Shown here one piece after another: positions 18,129 through 26,482 of a DNA stretch of 64,000 nucleotides. The translations under genes were made by a program, and so were the position numbers. Each line of letters opens with the position of its first letter. Within the stretch, counting starts at the first letter, position 1. This stretch comes from Silicimonas sp. (lineage in GTDB: Bacteria > Pseudomonadota > Alphaproteobacteria > Rhodobacterales > Rhodobacteraceae), in NCBI GenBank assembly GCA_022820365.1, contig JAJEFO010000006.1, positions 1 through 64,000 on the forward strand, in the 5' to 3' direction. The notes under the pieces were generated by a model. The model did not search any database, had not been told where the DNA came from, and was given only the letters and a program-made list of their open reading frames with translations.

Positions 18129-18347
18129 AGCCGGCACCGCAACGCTCCATTAGGGGCTTATATGCATTACTTGAAAGCGCCAGCCGAATGGCGCGGCGTT
18201 GTCCGCGGCCGCGAAGGCAACGGGCGCAGCCCTAAAGCTGCACGCAGCGCCGCGAAGCACGGTACCGTATTGACGCCACCTGAATCCTCTCGCAGAATTC
18301 CGCGACCGACTGCTCTCAATGCAGAGGTTTCAACAGGGAGAAGGTAA
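18129..18347. promoter_or_regulatory. Upstream region of the ABC/oxidoreductase/esterase operon
   Basis: This 219-bp region precedes the binding-protein gene and ends in a strong ribosome binding site (GGGAGAAGG). It should carry the promoter of the eight-gene operon at 18348-27609. I could not identify a convincing operator or -35/-10 pair. Confidence 0.35.
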
Positions 18348-19637
18348 ATGAAGGTACAATTGAGGAGCGTGGCAGGAACCGCGCTCTTTGGCACCGGTTT
18401 GGTGCTGGCAACGACGACTGCGGCAATCGCGGCCGATCTCAGCCTCATGATCTCGGATGTGGACGCCAAAGGTCCAGTCGTGACGGAACTGGTCGGGCGC
18501 TACCAGGCCGAAAATCCGGACATCACCATCACGCTGAACCAGGTCGGATACAACGTGATCCGCGAGCAGCTTCCGACCCAGCTTGAGGCCGGAACCGGCC
18601 CGGACATGGCGTTCGTCACAAATCTGGGCGGCTTGAATCCATATTATGTGGATCTCACGCCCTACGTGGACGCGAATGCCTGGGAGGCCGCCTACGGCGC
18701 GATTCTGCCTTGGTATCGTGCGGGCAAGCCCGACGGTATCTACGGCTATCACACGGAAATGACGGTGACCGGGCCATACGTAAACCTGACGATGTTCGAG
18801 GAAGCCGGCGTCGACATTCCCGAACCCGGCGCGACCTGGGACGATTGGGCTGATGCCACTCAGGCCGTGATGGACGCCACGGGATCCTATGCGGGCATGG
18901 TCATGGACCGCTCCGGCCACCGCATGGCCGGTCCGGCGATGTCCTACGGAGCCGCCTATTTCGACGGCGACGGCAAGCTCATCGTTGACGATGGGTTCAG
19001 GACATTCAGCCAGATGATGCTGGACTGGCATGAAAGCGGGCTGATGCCCGCCGACATCTGGCCGGCAGTCTCCGGCTCCAAATACGCCAACGGCAACGAG
19101 ATGTTCTTCAACGAGGACGTGCCGTTCTACATGTCCGGATCCTGGAATACGCGCAACGTCCAGGAAAACGTCGGCGACAAGTTTGACTGGGCGGTCGTGC
19201 CCGTGCCATGCGGTCCTGCGGGTTGCGGCATCATGCCCGGTGGCGCGGGCCTCGTGGCCTTCAAGTCTGGCGATGCCGCCAAGGAAGAGGCGGCCGCAAA
19301 GTTCATTGACTGGATGGCGGCCGAACCCCAGGCCCGCGAATGGTATTCCCGCACCTACGCGATTCCAGCGCATGCGACACTCCAGGCCGAGGGCCTGGAC
19401 TACGCTGGCGCCGGAGCTTCGGAAGCGGTCGCGGCCGGCTTGAATGCCTTCACTGCCATGGCTGCAGCGGCGGCCGAACAGACTCCGCAAGCCTACAGGC
19501 TGCAGGGATCGAAGTTCGGCTTTGTCATCTACAATGCAACGACCGAGTTTCTCGGCGCGGCAATGAACGGCGAGCTTTCGCTGGATGAAGCCCTGACCAA
19601 GATCCAGGAGAAGCTTGACACCGACGCCAACAACTAA
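18348..19637 (+). CDS. ABC transporter sugar-binding protein
   Basis: This 429-residue periplasmic protein has a Sec signal peptide (hydrophobic segment about residues 9-27, likely cleavage after AIA near 28) followed by a family-1 solute-binding fold. AENPDITITLNQ and QLEAGTGPDMAF are typical early blocks of sugar-binding proteins. It opens an operon with two permeases, an ATPase, three dehydrogenases and a CE15-like esterase, so the ligand is probably a sugar or uronic-acid-containing oligosaccharide. Two strong hairpins immediately downstream suggest high expression relative to the permeases. Confidence 0.93.
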   Translation: MKVQLRSVAGTALFGTGLVLATTTAAIAADLSLMISDVDAKGPVVTELVGRYQAENPDITITLNQVGYNVIREQLPTQLEAGTGPDMAFVTNLGGLNPYYVDLTPYVDANAWEAAYGAILPWYRAGKPDGIYGYHTEMTVTGPYVNLTMFEEAGVDIPEPGATWDDWADATQAVMDATGSYAGMVMDRSGHRMAGPAMSYGAAYFDGDGKLIVDDGFRTFSQMMLDWHESGLMPADIWPAVSGSKYANGNEMFFNEDVPFYMSGSWNTRNVQENVGDKFDWAVVPVPCGPAGCGIMPGGAGLVAFKSGDAAKEEAAAKFIDWMAAEPQAREWYSRTYAIPAHATLQAEGLDYAGAGASEAVAAGLNAFTAMAAAAAEQTPQAYRLQGSKFGFVIYNATTEFLGAAMNGELSLDEALTKIQEKLDTDANN

Positions 19638-19676
19638 GGCGTCGGTCAAGATTGCCGGGGGCAGGCCTGCCCCCGG
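19621..19676 (+). promoter_or_regulatory. Two strong hairpins after the binding-protein gene
   Basis: Hairpin one pairs CCGACGCC (19621-19628) with GGCGTCGG (19638-19645) across the stop codon. Hairpin two is the self-complementary CCGGGGGCAGG/CCTGCCCCCGG at 19655-19676, followed by TTTC. They lie in the 56-bp gap before the first permease. This looks like an attenuator or 3'-stabiliser that uncouples binding-protein from permease dosage. Confidence 0.65.
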
Positions 19677-19693
19677 TTTCCCGGCAGGGCGAC

Positions 19694-21118
19694 ATGTCTC
19701 TAGCGGCCATCTTGATGACGGTGCTCGGCGTCCTCTGGATCGGAGGCGGAAGCGTCTGGCTGTTGACGAGACGCCGGTACAAGCTCGTTCAGGTGCCGTC
19801 GTTCCTGATGGACCTGGTGGGGTTTCCGGTCGAATACGCACAGAGCATCTGGGGACGCGGCGGCGTGCCCTATGCGCTTCTGCTGCCGAACATGCTGATC
19901 TTCGGCCTGTTCACTTTCGTCCCGATGATCCTGAACTTCTACGTCTCGTTTACCGGCGGCACGTCGATCCTGCTCTTCAACCGGCCGTGGGTCGGACTCC
20001 AGCAATACGCCGACATATTCAGTTGCGAGACCATTTTCGAACCCCGGACCTGTTCAAATGCTGGCTTCAGTTTCTGGAAGGGAATGTTCAATACCCTCTG
20101 GTTTGTCGTGATCCAGGTTCCCGTCCTTTGCGTCGTGGCCCTGGTGACGGCATTGGTCGTGAACAAGAACATACGCGGGCGAGGCTTCTGGCGGGCCATG
20201 TTCTTCTACCCAGTGATGCTCTCGCCCGTCGTCATTGCAAACATCTGGAATTGGGTGCTGCACCGGAAGGGCGTGCTGAACGAAATGATCGGCGGCACGC
20301 GAGACCAGTTGTCTGCCATGGCAGGCATGACGGGATTCGACATCGTCGTGACGGTGCTTCTTGCCGTTGTCCTGATGGTCGTGAGCGAACGCGCCCTGCG
20401 GTCCTCTGACACTCCGTCACTGGCCTGGACCGCGATCTTCGGGGCGCTTCTCGCGCTCCTGTTCGCTTGGGCAAACCCGCTCAGCCTGATCGGATTGGGC
20501 GGAAGCATCTGGCTCGGCGGAGCGCTGGCACTGGGTCTCGTGCTGATCGTGTCGGGCGAATCGCGCCATGCCCGCATCGCGATCATTGTCGCGGGCATCC
20601 TGTCAGCGGCGCTCCTGATCTCGATCCAGTTCGACGCGGTCTTCGACTTCGGCCGCTATCGACCGATCAACTGGCTGGTGCAGCCGAACACTGGCTGGCC
20701 GTTTTTCTGGCTGGTCTTCGTCTTTACCTGGAGCCATATGGGATTCTACATGCTCATTCTCCTCGCCGGCCTACAGGCGATCCCGTCTGATCTCTACGAG
20801 GCAGCGAGAATGGACGCGACGCGACCCGCGCGCGCCTTCTGGCGCATCACGTTGCCGCTGATCATGCCTACCCTGACCGTCGTTTTGGTGCTGGCCCTCA
20901 TCCGAAGCTTCCAGATCTTCGACGAGGTCTACCTGCTGACCGGCGGAGGACCCGGGCGCGAAACATTCATGATCGTGCAGAACATCTACGAGGTCGCATT
21001 CACCAATCAAAGCAAGGATTACGGCGAGGGGGCCGCAGGTTCGGTCCTGATGGCAGTGGTCATTGCGATCTTCACGTTCTTCCAGCTCTGGATCACGCGG
21101 AGGCAGTCGGAACTGTGA
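19694..21118 (+). CDS. ABC transporter permease, enlarged (MalF-like)
   Basis: This 474-residue permease is much longer than the usual 290-310. It has an N-terminal helix (MSLAAILMTVLGVLW), the first core helices, then an insert of about 100-120 residues between roughly 210 and 320 with several extra hydrophobic segments. The conserved core then resumes with the EAA loop EAARMDATRPARAFW near residue 368. The start is ATG 19694 after CAGGGCGAC; the frame upstream overlaps the hairpin. Its stop codon overlaps the start of the next permease (TGATG). Confidence 0.9.
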   Translation: MSLAAILMTVLGVLWIGGGSVWLLTRRRYKLVQVPSFLMDLVGFPVEYAQSIWGRGGVPYALLLPNMLIFGLFTFVPMILNFYVSFTGGTSILLFNRPWVGLQQYADIFSCETIFEPRTCSNAGFSFWKGMFNTLWFVVIQVPVLCVVALVTALVVNKNIRGRGFWRAMFFYPVMLSPVVIANIWNWVLHRKGVLNEMIGGTRDQLSAMAGMTGFDIVVTVLLAVVLMVVSERALRSSDTPSLAWTAIFGALLALLFAWANPLSLIGLGGSIWLGGALALGLVLIVSGESRHARIAIIVAGILSAALLISIQFDAVFDFGRYRPINWLVQPNTGWPFFWLVFVFTWSHMGFYMLILLAGLQAIPSDLYEAARMDATRPARAFWRITLPLIMPTLTVVLVLALIRSFQIFDEVYLLTGGGPGRETFMIVQNIYEVAFTNQSKDYGEGAAGSVLMAVVIAIFTFFQLWITRRQSEL

Positions 21119-22203
21119 TGCTGAACCGCCTGAGCACATTCCTGACCCGCACCGCCGGCAACAAGGATACGGCCGAGCGTTTCGGCATGGCAGACGTCCT
21201 GGCCTACGGATACCTGCTGCTCGGGGTGCTGATCGTCCTCGTTCCGGTGCTCTGGACCTTCTTCAGCTCGATCAAGCCTGAACGCGCAGTGGACAGCTTT
21301 GACACCAGGCTCCTTCCGATCGCGCAGGTCCAGACCGAAATCGAGGGGATCGGCACCAAGCCCGAATGGATTCACGAGGCCGAGGACGGCGGCGAACGCA
21401 AGGTCTTCAAGGCGGGTCCGACCCGGAAGGAAACCGATGTCGCGCCGATTGACGATCCAGGCGACGTCTTCAAGGTGCCGCGAACGCAATTGCGACCGTC
21501 GGAGGAAATCCGCGTTGCGACCGAAAACTACCTGGACCCCCTGCTGAAGCGGCACGGGCAGGAGAACTTCACCTTCGGCATCTACCTTTTCAACTCGGTC
21601 TTCGTCACGGTGATGGCGACGCTGATCACGCTGATCATCAATGCGATGGCGGCCTTTGCGCTCTCCAAGTACCGCTTCCGGGGCCGGCTGACATTCACGA
21701 TCCTCATCGTCGCGACGTTGCTGATCCCCTCCTCGATCATCCTGGTCTCGCTGTTCTTCGTCGTCTGGAGCTTCGGCATCTTCGGGTCGCTTTGGGGCGT
21801 GATCATTCCGGCGGCCGCCACGCCCACGGGCGTGTTCCTGCTCAGGCAGTACATGCTGACGATTCCGGACGAACTTCTCGAGGCCGCGCGGATGGATGCC
21901 GCGAGCGAGTGGCGCATCTTCTGGCGAATCGTCATGCCGCTCTCGCTGCCCGCCCTTTCTGTTCTCGCAATCCTCTCTGTCATCTGGCGCTGGAATGACT
22001 TCCTCTGGCCCCTGATCGTCCTCATCTCCGATCCGGAAAAGCACACGATCCAGCTCGGCCTCACGCAATACGCGGGCGAATTCGACACGGACTTCCACTA
22101 CATCCTCGCGATGACCGTCGTGTCGCTCATTCCGATCACGCTGGTCTTCGTTTGGCTGCAACGCTTCATCACGACCGGCATCGCTACAACAGGCCTGAAA
22201 TGA
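21118..22203 (+). CDS. ABC transporter permease, enlarged (MalG-like)
   Basis: This 361-residue permease has a first membrane helix at about 25-48, followed by a hydrophilic periplasmic insert of about 110 residues (rich in charged residues, including WIHEAEDGGERKVF and LRPSEEIRVATENY), then five core helices with EAARMDAASEWRIFW near residue 254. A normal MalG-type subunit is about 280 residues. The insert presumably enlarges the contact with the binding protein. It overlaps the ATPase gene by ATGA. Confidence 0.9.
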   Translation: MLNRLSTFLTRTAGNKDTAERFGMADVLAYGYLLLGVLIVLVPVLWTFFSSIKPERAVDSFDTRLLPIAQVQTEIEGIGTKPEWIHEAEDGGERKVFKAGPTRKETDVAPIDDPGDVFKVPRTQLRPSEEIRVATENYLDPLLKRHGQENFTFGIYLFNSVFVTVMATLITLIINAMAAFALSKYRFRGRLTFTILIVATLLIPSSIILVSLFFVVWSFGIFGSLWGVIIPAAATPTGVFLLRQYMLTIPDELLEAARMDAASEWRIFWRIVMPLSLPALSVLAILSVIWRWNDFLWPLIVLISDPEKHTIQLGLTQYAGEFDTDFHYILAMTVVSLIPITLVFVWLQRFITTGIATTGLK

Positions 22204-23285
22204 CGGAAACAACGACACACACGCTAGAACTCAGGCAGATAAGGAAGAGCTTTGGCGCGGTTGACGTGATCCATGGCGTCGACCTTGCCATTGACGAAGG
22301 CGAGTTCGTGGTGTTCGTGGGACCCTCCGGATGCGGCAAGTCCACCCTGCTCAGGCTGATCGCCGGGCTGGACGATCCCACGAGCGGCGACATCATGCTG
22401 GAGGGAAAACGCGTGAATGCCGTGCCCGCGTCCGAACGCGGCCTCAGCATGGTCTTCCAGTCCTATGCCCTCTATCCGCACATGAGCGTGCGGCAGAACC
22501 TGTCCTTCGGGCTCGAGAACTTCCGCATGGACCGGGCCGAAATCGCCCGACGGGTCGATTCCGCCGCCCAGCTGCTGCAGATCGACCAGCTTCTGGACCG
22601 GCGCCCCGGACAGCTTTCCGGAGGGCAGCGCCAGAGGGTTGCCATTGGACGCGCGATCGTCCGCGAGCCGATCGTCTTTCTCTTCGACGAACCGCTGTCC
22701 AACCTCGATGCGGAGCTTCGCCTGCAAATGCGCGTCGAGATATCGAATCTTCATGACGAACTTGGCAACACGATGATCTATGTCACCCATGACCAGATCG
22801 AGGCCATGACCATGGCGGACCGGATAGTCGTGCTGCGGGACGGCAGGATCGAGCAGGTCGGCCTGCCGCTCGATCTTTACAACAGTCCCGCCAACAGGTT
22901 TGTCGCTGGCTTCATAGGCGCCCCTCAGATGAACTTCCTGGAAGGCCGCATCGAGCGGAGCCGCCTGTCGCTGAACTGCGGCCTGACCCGCGATGTGCAG
23001 CTAGCCGCGAGAAGCGATGGCAGGGTGACGCTCGGCATCCGGCCCGAAGCGATCGGCGTATCGCTGGACGGTACGGGCGACATGCAGATCAAGGTGCGGA
23101 ATTTCGAGCAGCTGGGCTCAGTCACCTACATTTACGGGACCTTCGAAAACGGCGAACGGCTCACCGTGCAACTCGGCGAGCAGATACCCCTGCAACGCAA
23201 CCAGACAATAGGCGTGACGCTTCCAACCGACAGGTTTCACGTCTTCGATGGCGAGAGCGGGCAGGCGCTCGCGCTAGAGCCATGA
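22200..23285 (+). CDS. Sugar ABC transporter ATP-binding protein (UgpC/MalK type)
   Basis: This 361-residue ATPase has Walker [10 protein letters not shown] at residues 41-49, signature QLSGGQRQR near 138, Walker [12 protein letters not shown] near 159, H-loop VTHDQ near 195 and a TOBE-type C-terminal third. The start was placed at ATG 22200 because it overlaps the stop of the permease (ATGA). This transporter, unlike the one at 394-5463, keeps all four components in one transcript. It overlaps the first dehydrogenase gene by 4 bp. Confidence 0.94.
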   Translation: MTETTTHTLELRQIRKSFGAVDVIHGVDLAIDEGEFVVFVGPSGCGKSTLLRLIAGLDDPTSGDIMLEGKRVNAVPASERGLSMVFQSYALYPHMSVRQNLSFGLENFRMDRAEIARRVDSAAQLLQIDQLLDRRPGQLSGGQRQRVAIGRAIVREPIVFLFDEPLSNLDAELRLQMRVEISNLHDELGNTMIYVTHDQIEAMTMADRIVVLRDGRIEQVGLPLDLYNSPANRFVAGFIGAPQMNFLEGRIERSRLSLNCGLTRDVQLAARSDGRVTLGIRPEAIGVSLDGTGDMQIKVRNFEQLGSVTYIYGTFENGERLTVQLGEQIPLQRNQTIGVTLPTDRFHVFDGESGQALALEP

Positions 23286-24301
23286 GAGCCGCGCTGATCG
23301 GTCTCGGCATGGTCTCGAAGACCTACGCTGACGCGATCGCCGGATCGGACGCGGTGACGCTTGGCCCGGTCTTCGCCAGGGACCCCAAGAGCCGGACAGA
23401 CTTTCTGGCTGCCCACCCCGGGCTTGGCGCACATTCGGCGGACAGTCTGAAGGAAATAGCCGATGATGCATCGGTCGACTTCGCCATCCTGGCCACGCCG
23501 CCCGACGCAAGGGCCGAAATCGTCGAAACCCTCGCGCGGGCCGGAAAGCCTATCCTGATGGAAAAGCCGGTCGAACGCACGCTTCCGGCCGCGGTACGAA
23601 TCGTCGAGACCTGCGAGAGATCAGGCGTGCCGCTCGGCATCATGCTGCAGCATCGCGTCCGGCCTGTGGCTGGAGATCTGGCTGCGCGGATGCCATCTCT
23701 CGGACCGCTCGTGGCCGTCGAGATCAATGTGCCCTGGTGGCGTCCGCAGGCCTATTACGACGAGCCGGGACGCGGAACCTATGCGAGGGACGGCGGCGGA
23801 GTGCTGATTTCCCAGGCAATCCACACGATCGACCTGATGCTGACGCTCACCGGTCCGGTCGCCGATGTGACGGCGATGTGCGTCACCACGGACCATCACC
23901 GGATGGAAGCCGAGGACTTTGTCGTCGCCGGCCTGCGGTTCGCAAACGGTGCCGCGGGCCAGCTCTTTGCGACGACGGCAGGGTTTCCGGGAGCAGGCGA
24001 GACGATCACTCTCCATTGCCGGGACGCCTCGGCGAGACTCGGGGCCGGGATCCTGAAGATCGACTGGCTTGACGGTCGCGCCGAATCCTCTGGTGAATCC
24101 ATGGCGAGCGGCTCCGGTGCCGACCCGATGGCCTTTACCAGCGACTGGCACCGCCTCGTAATCGAGGACTTTGCCGATGCCGTCAGCGCAGGACGGCCGC
24201 CACTGGTGCCGGGCCGGAGCGCACTTGCCGTTCACGCATTGATCGAGGCGATCGAGAGAAGCGGGCGGACGGGCACGCGCGTCGAGGTCGAAGGGCAATG
24301 A
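23282..24301 (+). CDS. Gfo/Idh/MocA-family oxidoreductase
   Basis: This 339-residue NAD(P)-dependent dehydrogenase has an N-terminal Rossmann start ALIGLGMVSKTYA, the active-site region LMEKPVERTL (EKP, about residue 97) and a C-terminal alpha/beta domain with QAIHTIDLMLTLTGPV containing the conserved His. It is translationally coupled to the ATPase gene. Members oxidise or reduce sugars, inositols, uronates or cyclic acetals. As the first of three paralogues in the operon, it likely takes part in a multi-step redox conversion of the imported compound. Confidence 0.9.
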   Translation: MRAALIGLGMVSKTYADAIAGSDAVTLGPVFARDPKSRTDFLAAHPGLGAHSADSLKEIADDASVDFAILATPPDARAEIVETLARAGKPILMEKPVERTLPAAVRIVETCERSGVPLGIMLQHRVRPVAGDLAARMPSLGPLVAVEINVPWWRPQAYYDEPGRGTYARDGGGVLISQAIHTIDLMLTLTGPVADVTAMCVTTDHHRMEAEDFVVAGLRFANGAAGQLFATTAGFPGAGETITLHCRDASARLGAGILKIDWLDGRAESSGESMASGSGADPMAFTSDWHRLVIEDFADAVSAGRPPLVPGRSALAVHALIEAIERSGRTGTRVEVEGQ

Positions 24302-24422
24302 CCAATCGCTTGCAAAGAGTGTGGGCTCGACAGCGTTGGATCGCACGGAAACGGAAATGGACGCCTTCCCGACGCTCGAGCCGGGTTGCGCTACGGGACA
24401 AGAACCAGGGGGAGGGCTGACC

Positions 24423-25427
24423 ATGCCGTTCAAGCTCGGCGTCATCGGCATCGATCACGGACACATTTTCGGAATGCTTTCGAACATGTTGGCCGAGGGC
24501 TGCTCCTGCGATGCCTATTGGACGGACGGGACGGCCGTCACGGAAAGGAAATTCAACGAGGTATTTCCCAACGTTTCCAGGGTCGCGGACAGGCGACGCA
24601 TTCTCGAAGATCCTGAAATCGCCATGATCCTGATCTCGGCGGTGCCGGAGGATCGCGCAGGCCTGGCGATCGAAGCCATGCGGGCCGGCAAGGACATCAT
24701 GGTCGACAAGCCTGGATGCACGACGCTTGAGCAGCTCGACGAGATTCGCGGCACTCAGGCGGACACAGGGCGCATCTGGACAGTCAATTTCTCGGAGCGG
24801 TTCGAGGTGCCCGCTGTCACGCGCGCCGAAGAGCTCGTCTTCGGCGGTGCCATCGGACGAGTCGTCCAGACGGTCGGCCTCGGCCCTCACAAGAAAAACC
24901 TCCGGACACGCCCGCCATGGTTCCTGCTGCGGGAACGCTACGGCGGGATCCTCTGCGACATCGGCTCGCACCAGATCGACCAGTTCCTGCATTTCACCGG
25001 ATCCGACTCCGCCAAGGTCGCCCATGCACATGTCGAAAACACGACCATGCCCGATGCGCCTGGATTCCAGGACTTCGGAGAAATGGTCCTCCGCTCTGAC
25101 AAGGGTCACGGCTACGTTCGCGTCGACTGGTTCACGCCAAACGGCCTTCCGACCTGGGGAGACGGACGGCTCTTCATCCAGGGAACCGAAGGGCACATCG
25201 AACTGCGCAAGTACACGGACATCGGCCGGCCGCACGTGACCAACAACCTTTACCTGGTCAACGGCGAGGAAAACACGATGATTCCCTGCACCGACGCGGG
25301 CCTGCCCTATTTCCCGCGCCTTGTTGCGGACGTGGCCGACAGGACCGAGACCGCCGTTCGGCAGGCCCATACCTTCACGGTCACCGAACTGGCAATTCAG
25401 GCGCAGATGACGGCCGAGGCCGCATGA
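24423..25427 (+). CDS. Gfo/Idh/MocA-family oxidoreductase
   Basis: This 334-residue protein begins with LGVIGIDHGHIFGML, a variant nucleotide-binding start, and has VDKPGCTTLEQL (DKP instead of EKP, about residue 98) and a C-terminal domain with CDIGSHQIDQFLHFTG. The start at 24423 follows GGGGGAGGG. It lies 121 bp after the first dehydrogenase, the largest gap inside the operon. GIDHGHI in place of a classic GxGxxG suggests altered cofactor use. It overlaps the third paralogue by ATGA. Confidence 0.88.
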   Translation: MPFKLGVIGIDHGHIFGMLSNMLAEGCSCDAYWTDGTAVTERKFNEVFPNVSRVADRRRILEDPEIAMILISAVPEDRAGLAIEAMRAGKDIMVDKPGCTTLEQLDEIRGTQADTGRIWTVNFSERFEVPAVTRAEELVFGGAIGRVVQTVGLGPHKKNLRTRPPWFLLRERYGGILCDIGSHQIDQFLHFTGSDSAKVAHAHVENTTMPDAPGFQDFGEMVLRSDKGHGYVRVDWFTPNGLPTWGDGRLFIQGTEGHIELRKYTDIGRPHVTNNLYLVNGEENTMIPCTDAGLPYFPRLVADVADRTETAVRQAHTFTVTELAIQAQMTAEAA

Positions 25428-26482
25428 AGCGTACTGTTGCGATCATCGGTGCGGGGATAGGCGCTCAGCACCTTGCAGGATATGCGGCGCTGCCAGAGAG
25501 GTTTCGCGTCAAGACCGTCTGCGATCTTGACGAGGCACGGGGCCGCAGCCTGGCCGACAAGTGCAAGGGCGCCGGTTTCACAACCGACGTCGGCGAAGTC
25601 CTGTCTGACCCCGAGATCGACATTGTCGATGTCTGCCTGCCGCCGCATCTGCACTGCCAGGCGTGCCTTGACGCACTTGACGCGGGGAAGGACGTCGTCT
25701 GCGAAAAGCCGCTCGTCTGCTCGCTGTCGGAAGCGGACAGGCTGATCGAGCGGTCAAGACGGACTGGCGGGACAATTTACCCGGTGTTTCAGTACCGCTA
25801 CGGGCCTGGAATGACGCAGCTGCGCGCGCTCGTTGACTCCGGCATTGCCGGGCGCTGTTACGCAGGAACCCTTGAGACTCATTGGGACCGACCCGCAAGC
25901 TATTACGACATTGGCTGGCGCGGGACCTGGGCCGGCGAGCAGGGTGGCGCCGTCCTGGGTCACGCGATTCACATCCACGACCTCCTGATGTCGCTGCTCG
26001 GCCCGGTTGCGCAGGTCTTTGCAGATGTCGCAACGCGCGTGAACGACATCGAGGTTGAGGATTGCGCAGCGCTATCCGTCCGGATGTGCGGCGGCACCCT
26101 TGTGACCTCTTCGATAACGCTTGGGGCAGCAGGCAACACGTCCCGGCTGCGCCTCATGTTCGAAGGCTTTACCGTGGAAAGCGATCATGCACCCTATGCT
26201 CCGGCCGCCAGGGGCTGGACATTCATTGCCCGAGATCCGGTGCGTCAACGCGACATAGACGCGATGCTTGCGGACGTGCCCGAGGCAAGAACCGGATATG
26301 CGGCTCTCTTCGAGGCAATGGCCGACGCGCTCGACGGATGCCCCGGGCGCGAGGTCACGTTGGCAGACGGCCGGCAATCAATCGAGTTTGCTACGGCGAT
26401 TTATGGTTCTGCCCGATCCGGCCAGCCGGAAGACCTGCCGGTCAGGCCCGGTCATCCCTTCTATGATGGCTGGGCACTTTGA
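25424..26482 (+). CDS. Gfo/Idh/MocA-family oxidoreductase
   Basis: This 352-residue dehydrogenase has a classic Rossmann motif AIIGAGIGAQHLAG (residues 5-18), VVCEKPLVCSLSEAD (EKP near residue 91) and the His-containing GHAIHIHDLLMSLLG near residue 183. It is coupled by ATGA to the previous gene, and its stop overlaps the start of the esterase gene. Three non-identical family members in one operon suggest sequential oxidation, epimerisation through a keto intermediate, and reduction. Confidence 0.9.
   Translation: MKRTVAIIGAGIGAQHLAGYAALPERFRVKTVCDLDEARGRSLADKCKGAGFTTDVGEVLSDPEIDIVDVCLPPHLHCQACLDALDAGKDVVCEKPLVCSLSEADRLIERSRRTGGTIYPVFQYRYGPGMTQLRALVDSGIAGRCYAGTLETHWDRPASYYDIGWRGTWAGEQGGAVLGHAIHIHDLLMSLLGPVAQVFADVATRVNDIEVEDCAALSVRMCGGTLVTSSITLGAAGNTSRLRLMFEGFTVESDHAPYAPAARGWTFIARDPVRQRDIDAMLADVPEARTGYAALFEAMADALDGCPGREVTLADGRQSIEFATAIYGSARSGQPEDLPVRPGHPFYDGWAL

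Noticed and set aside
21019-22218. Minus-strand open frame of 399 codons over the second enlarged permease
   Set aside because: It is the complement of a permease with an EAA loop and helices; composition (Asp/Arg/Gln rich) is that of a shadow frame.
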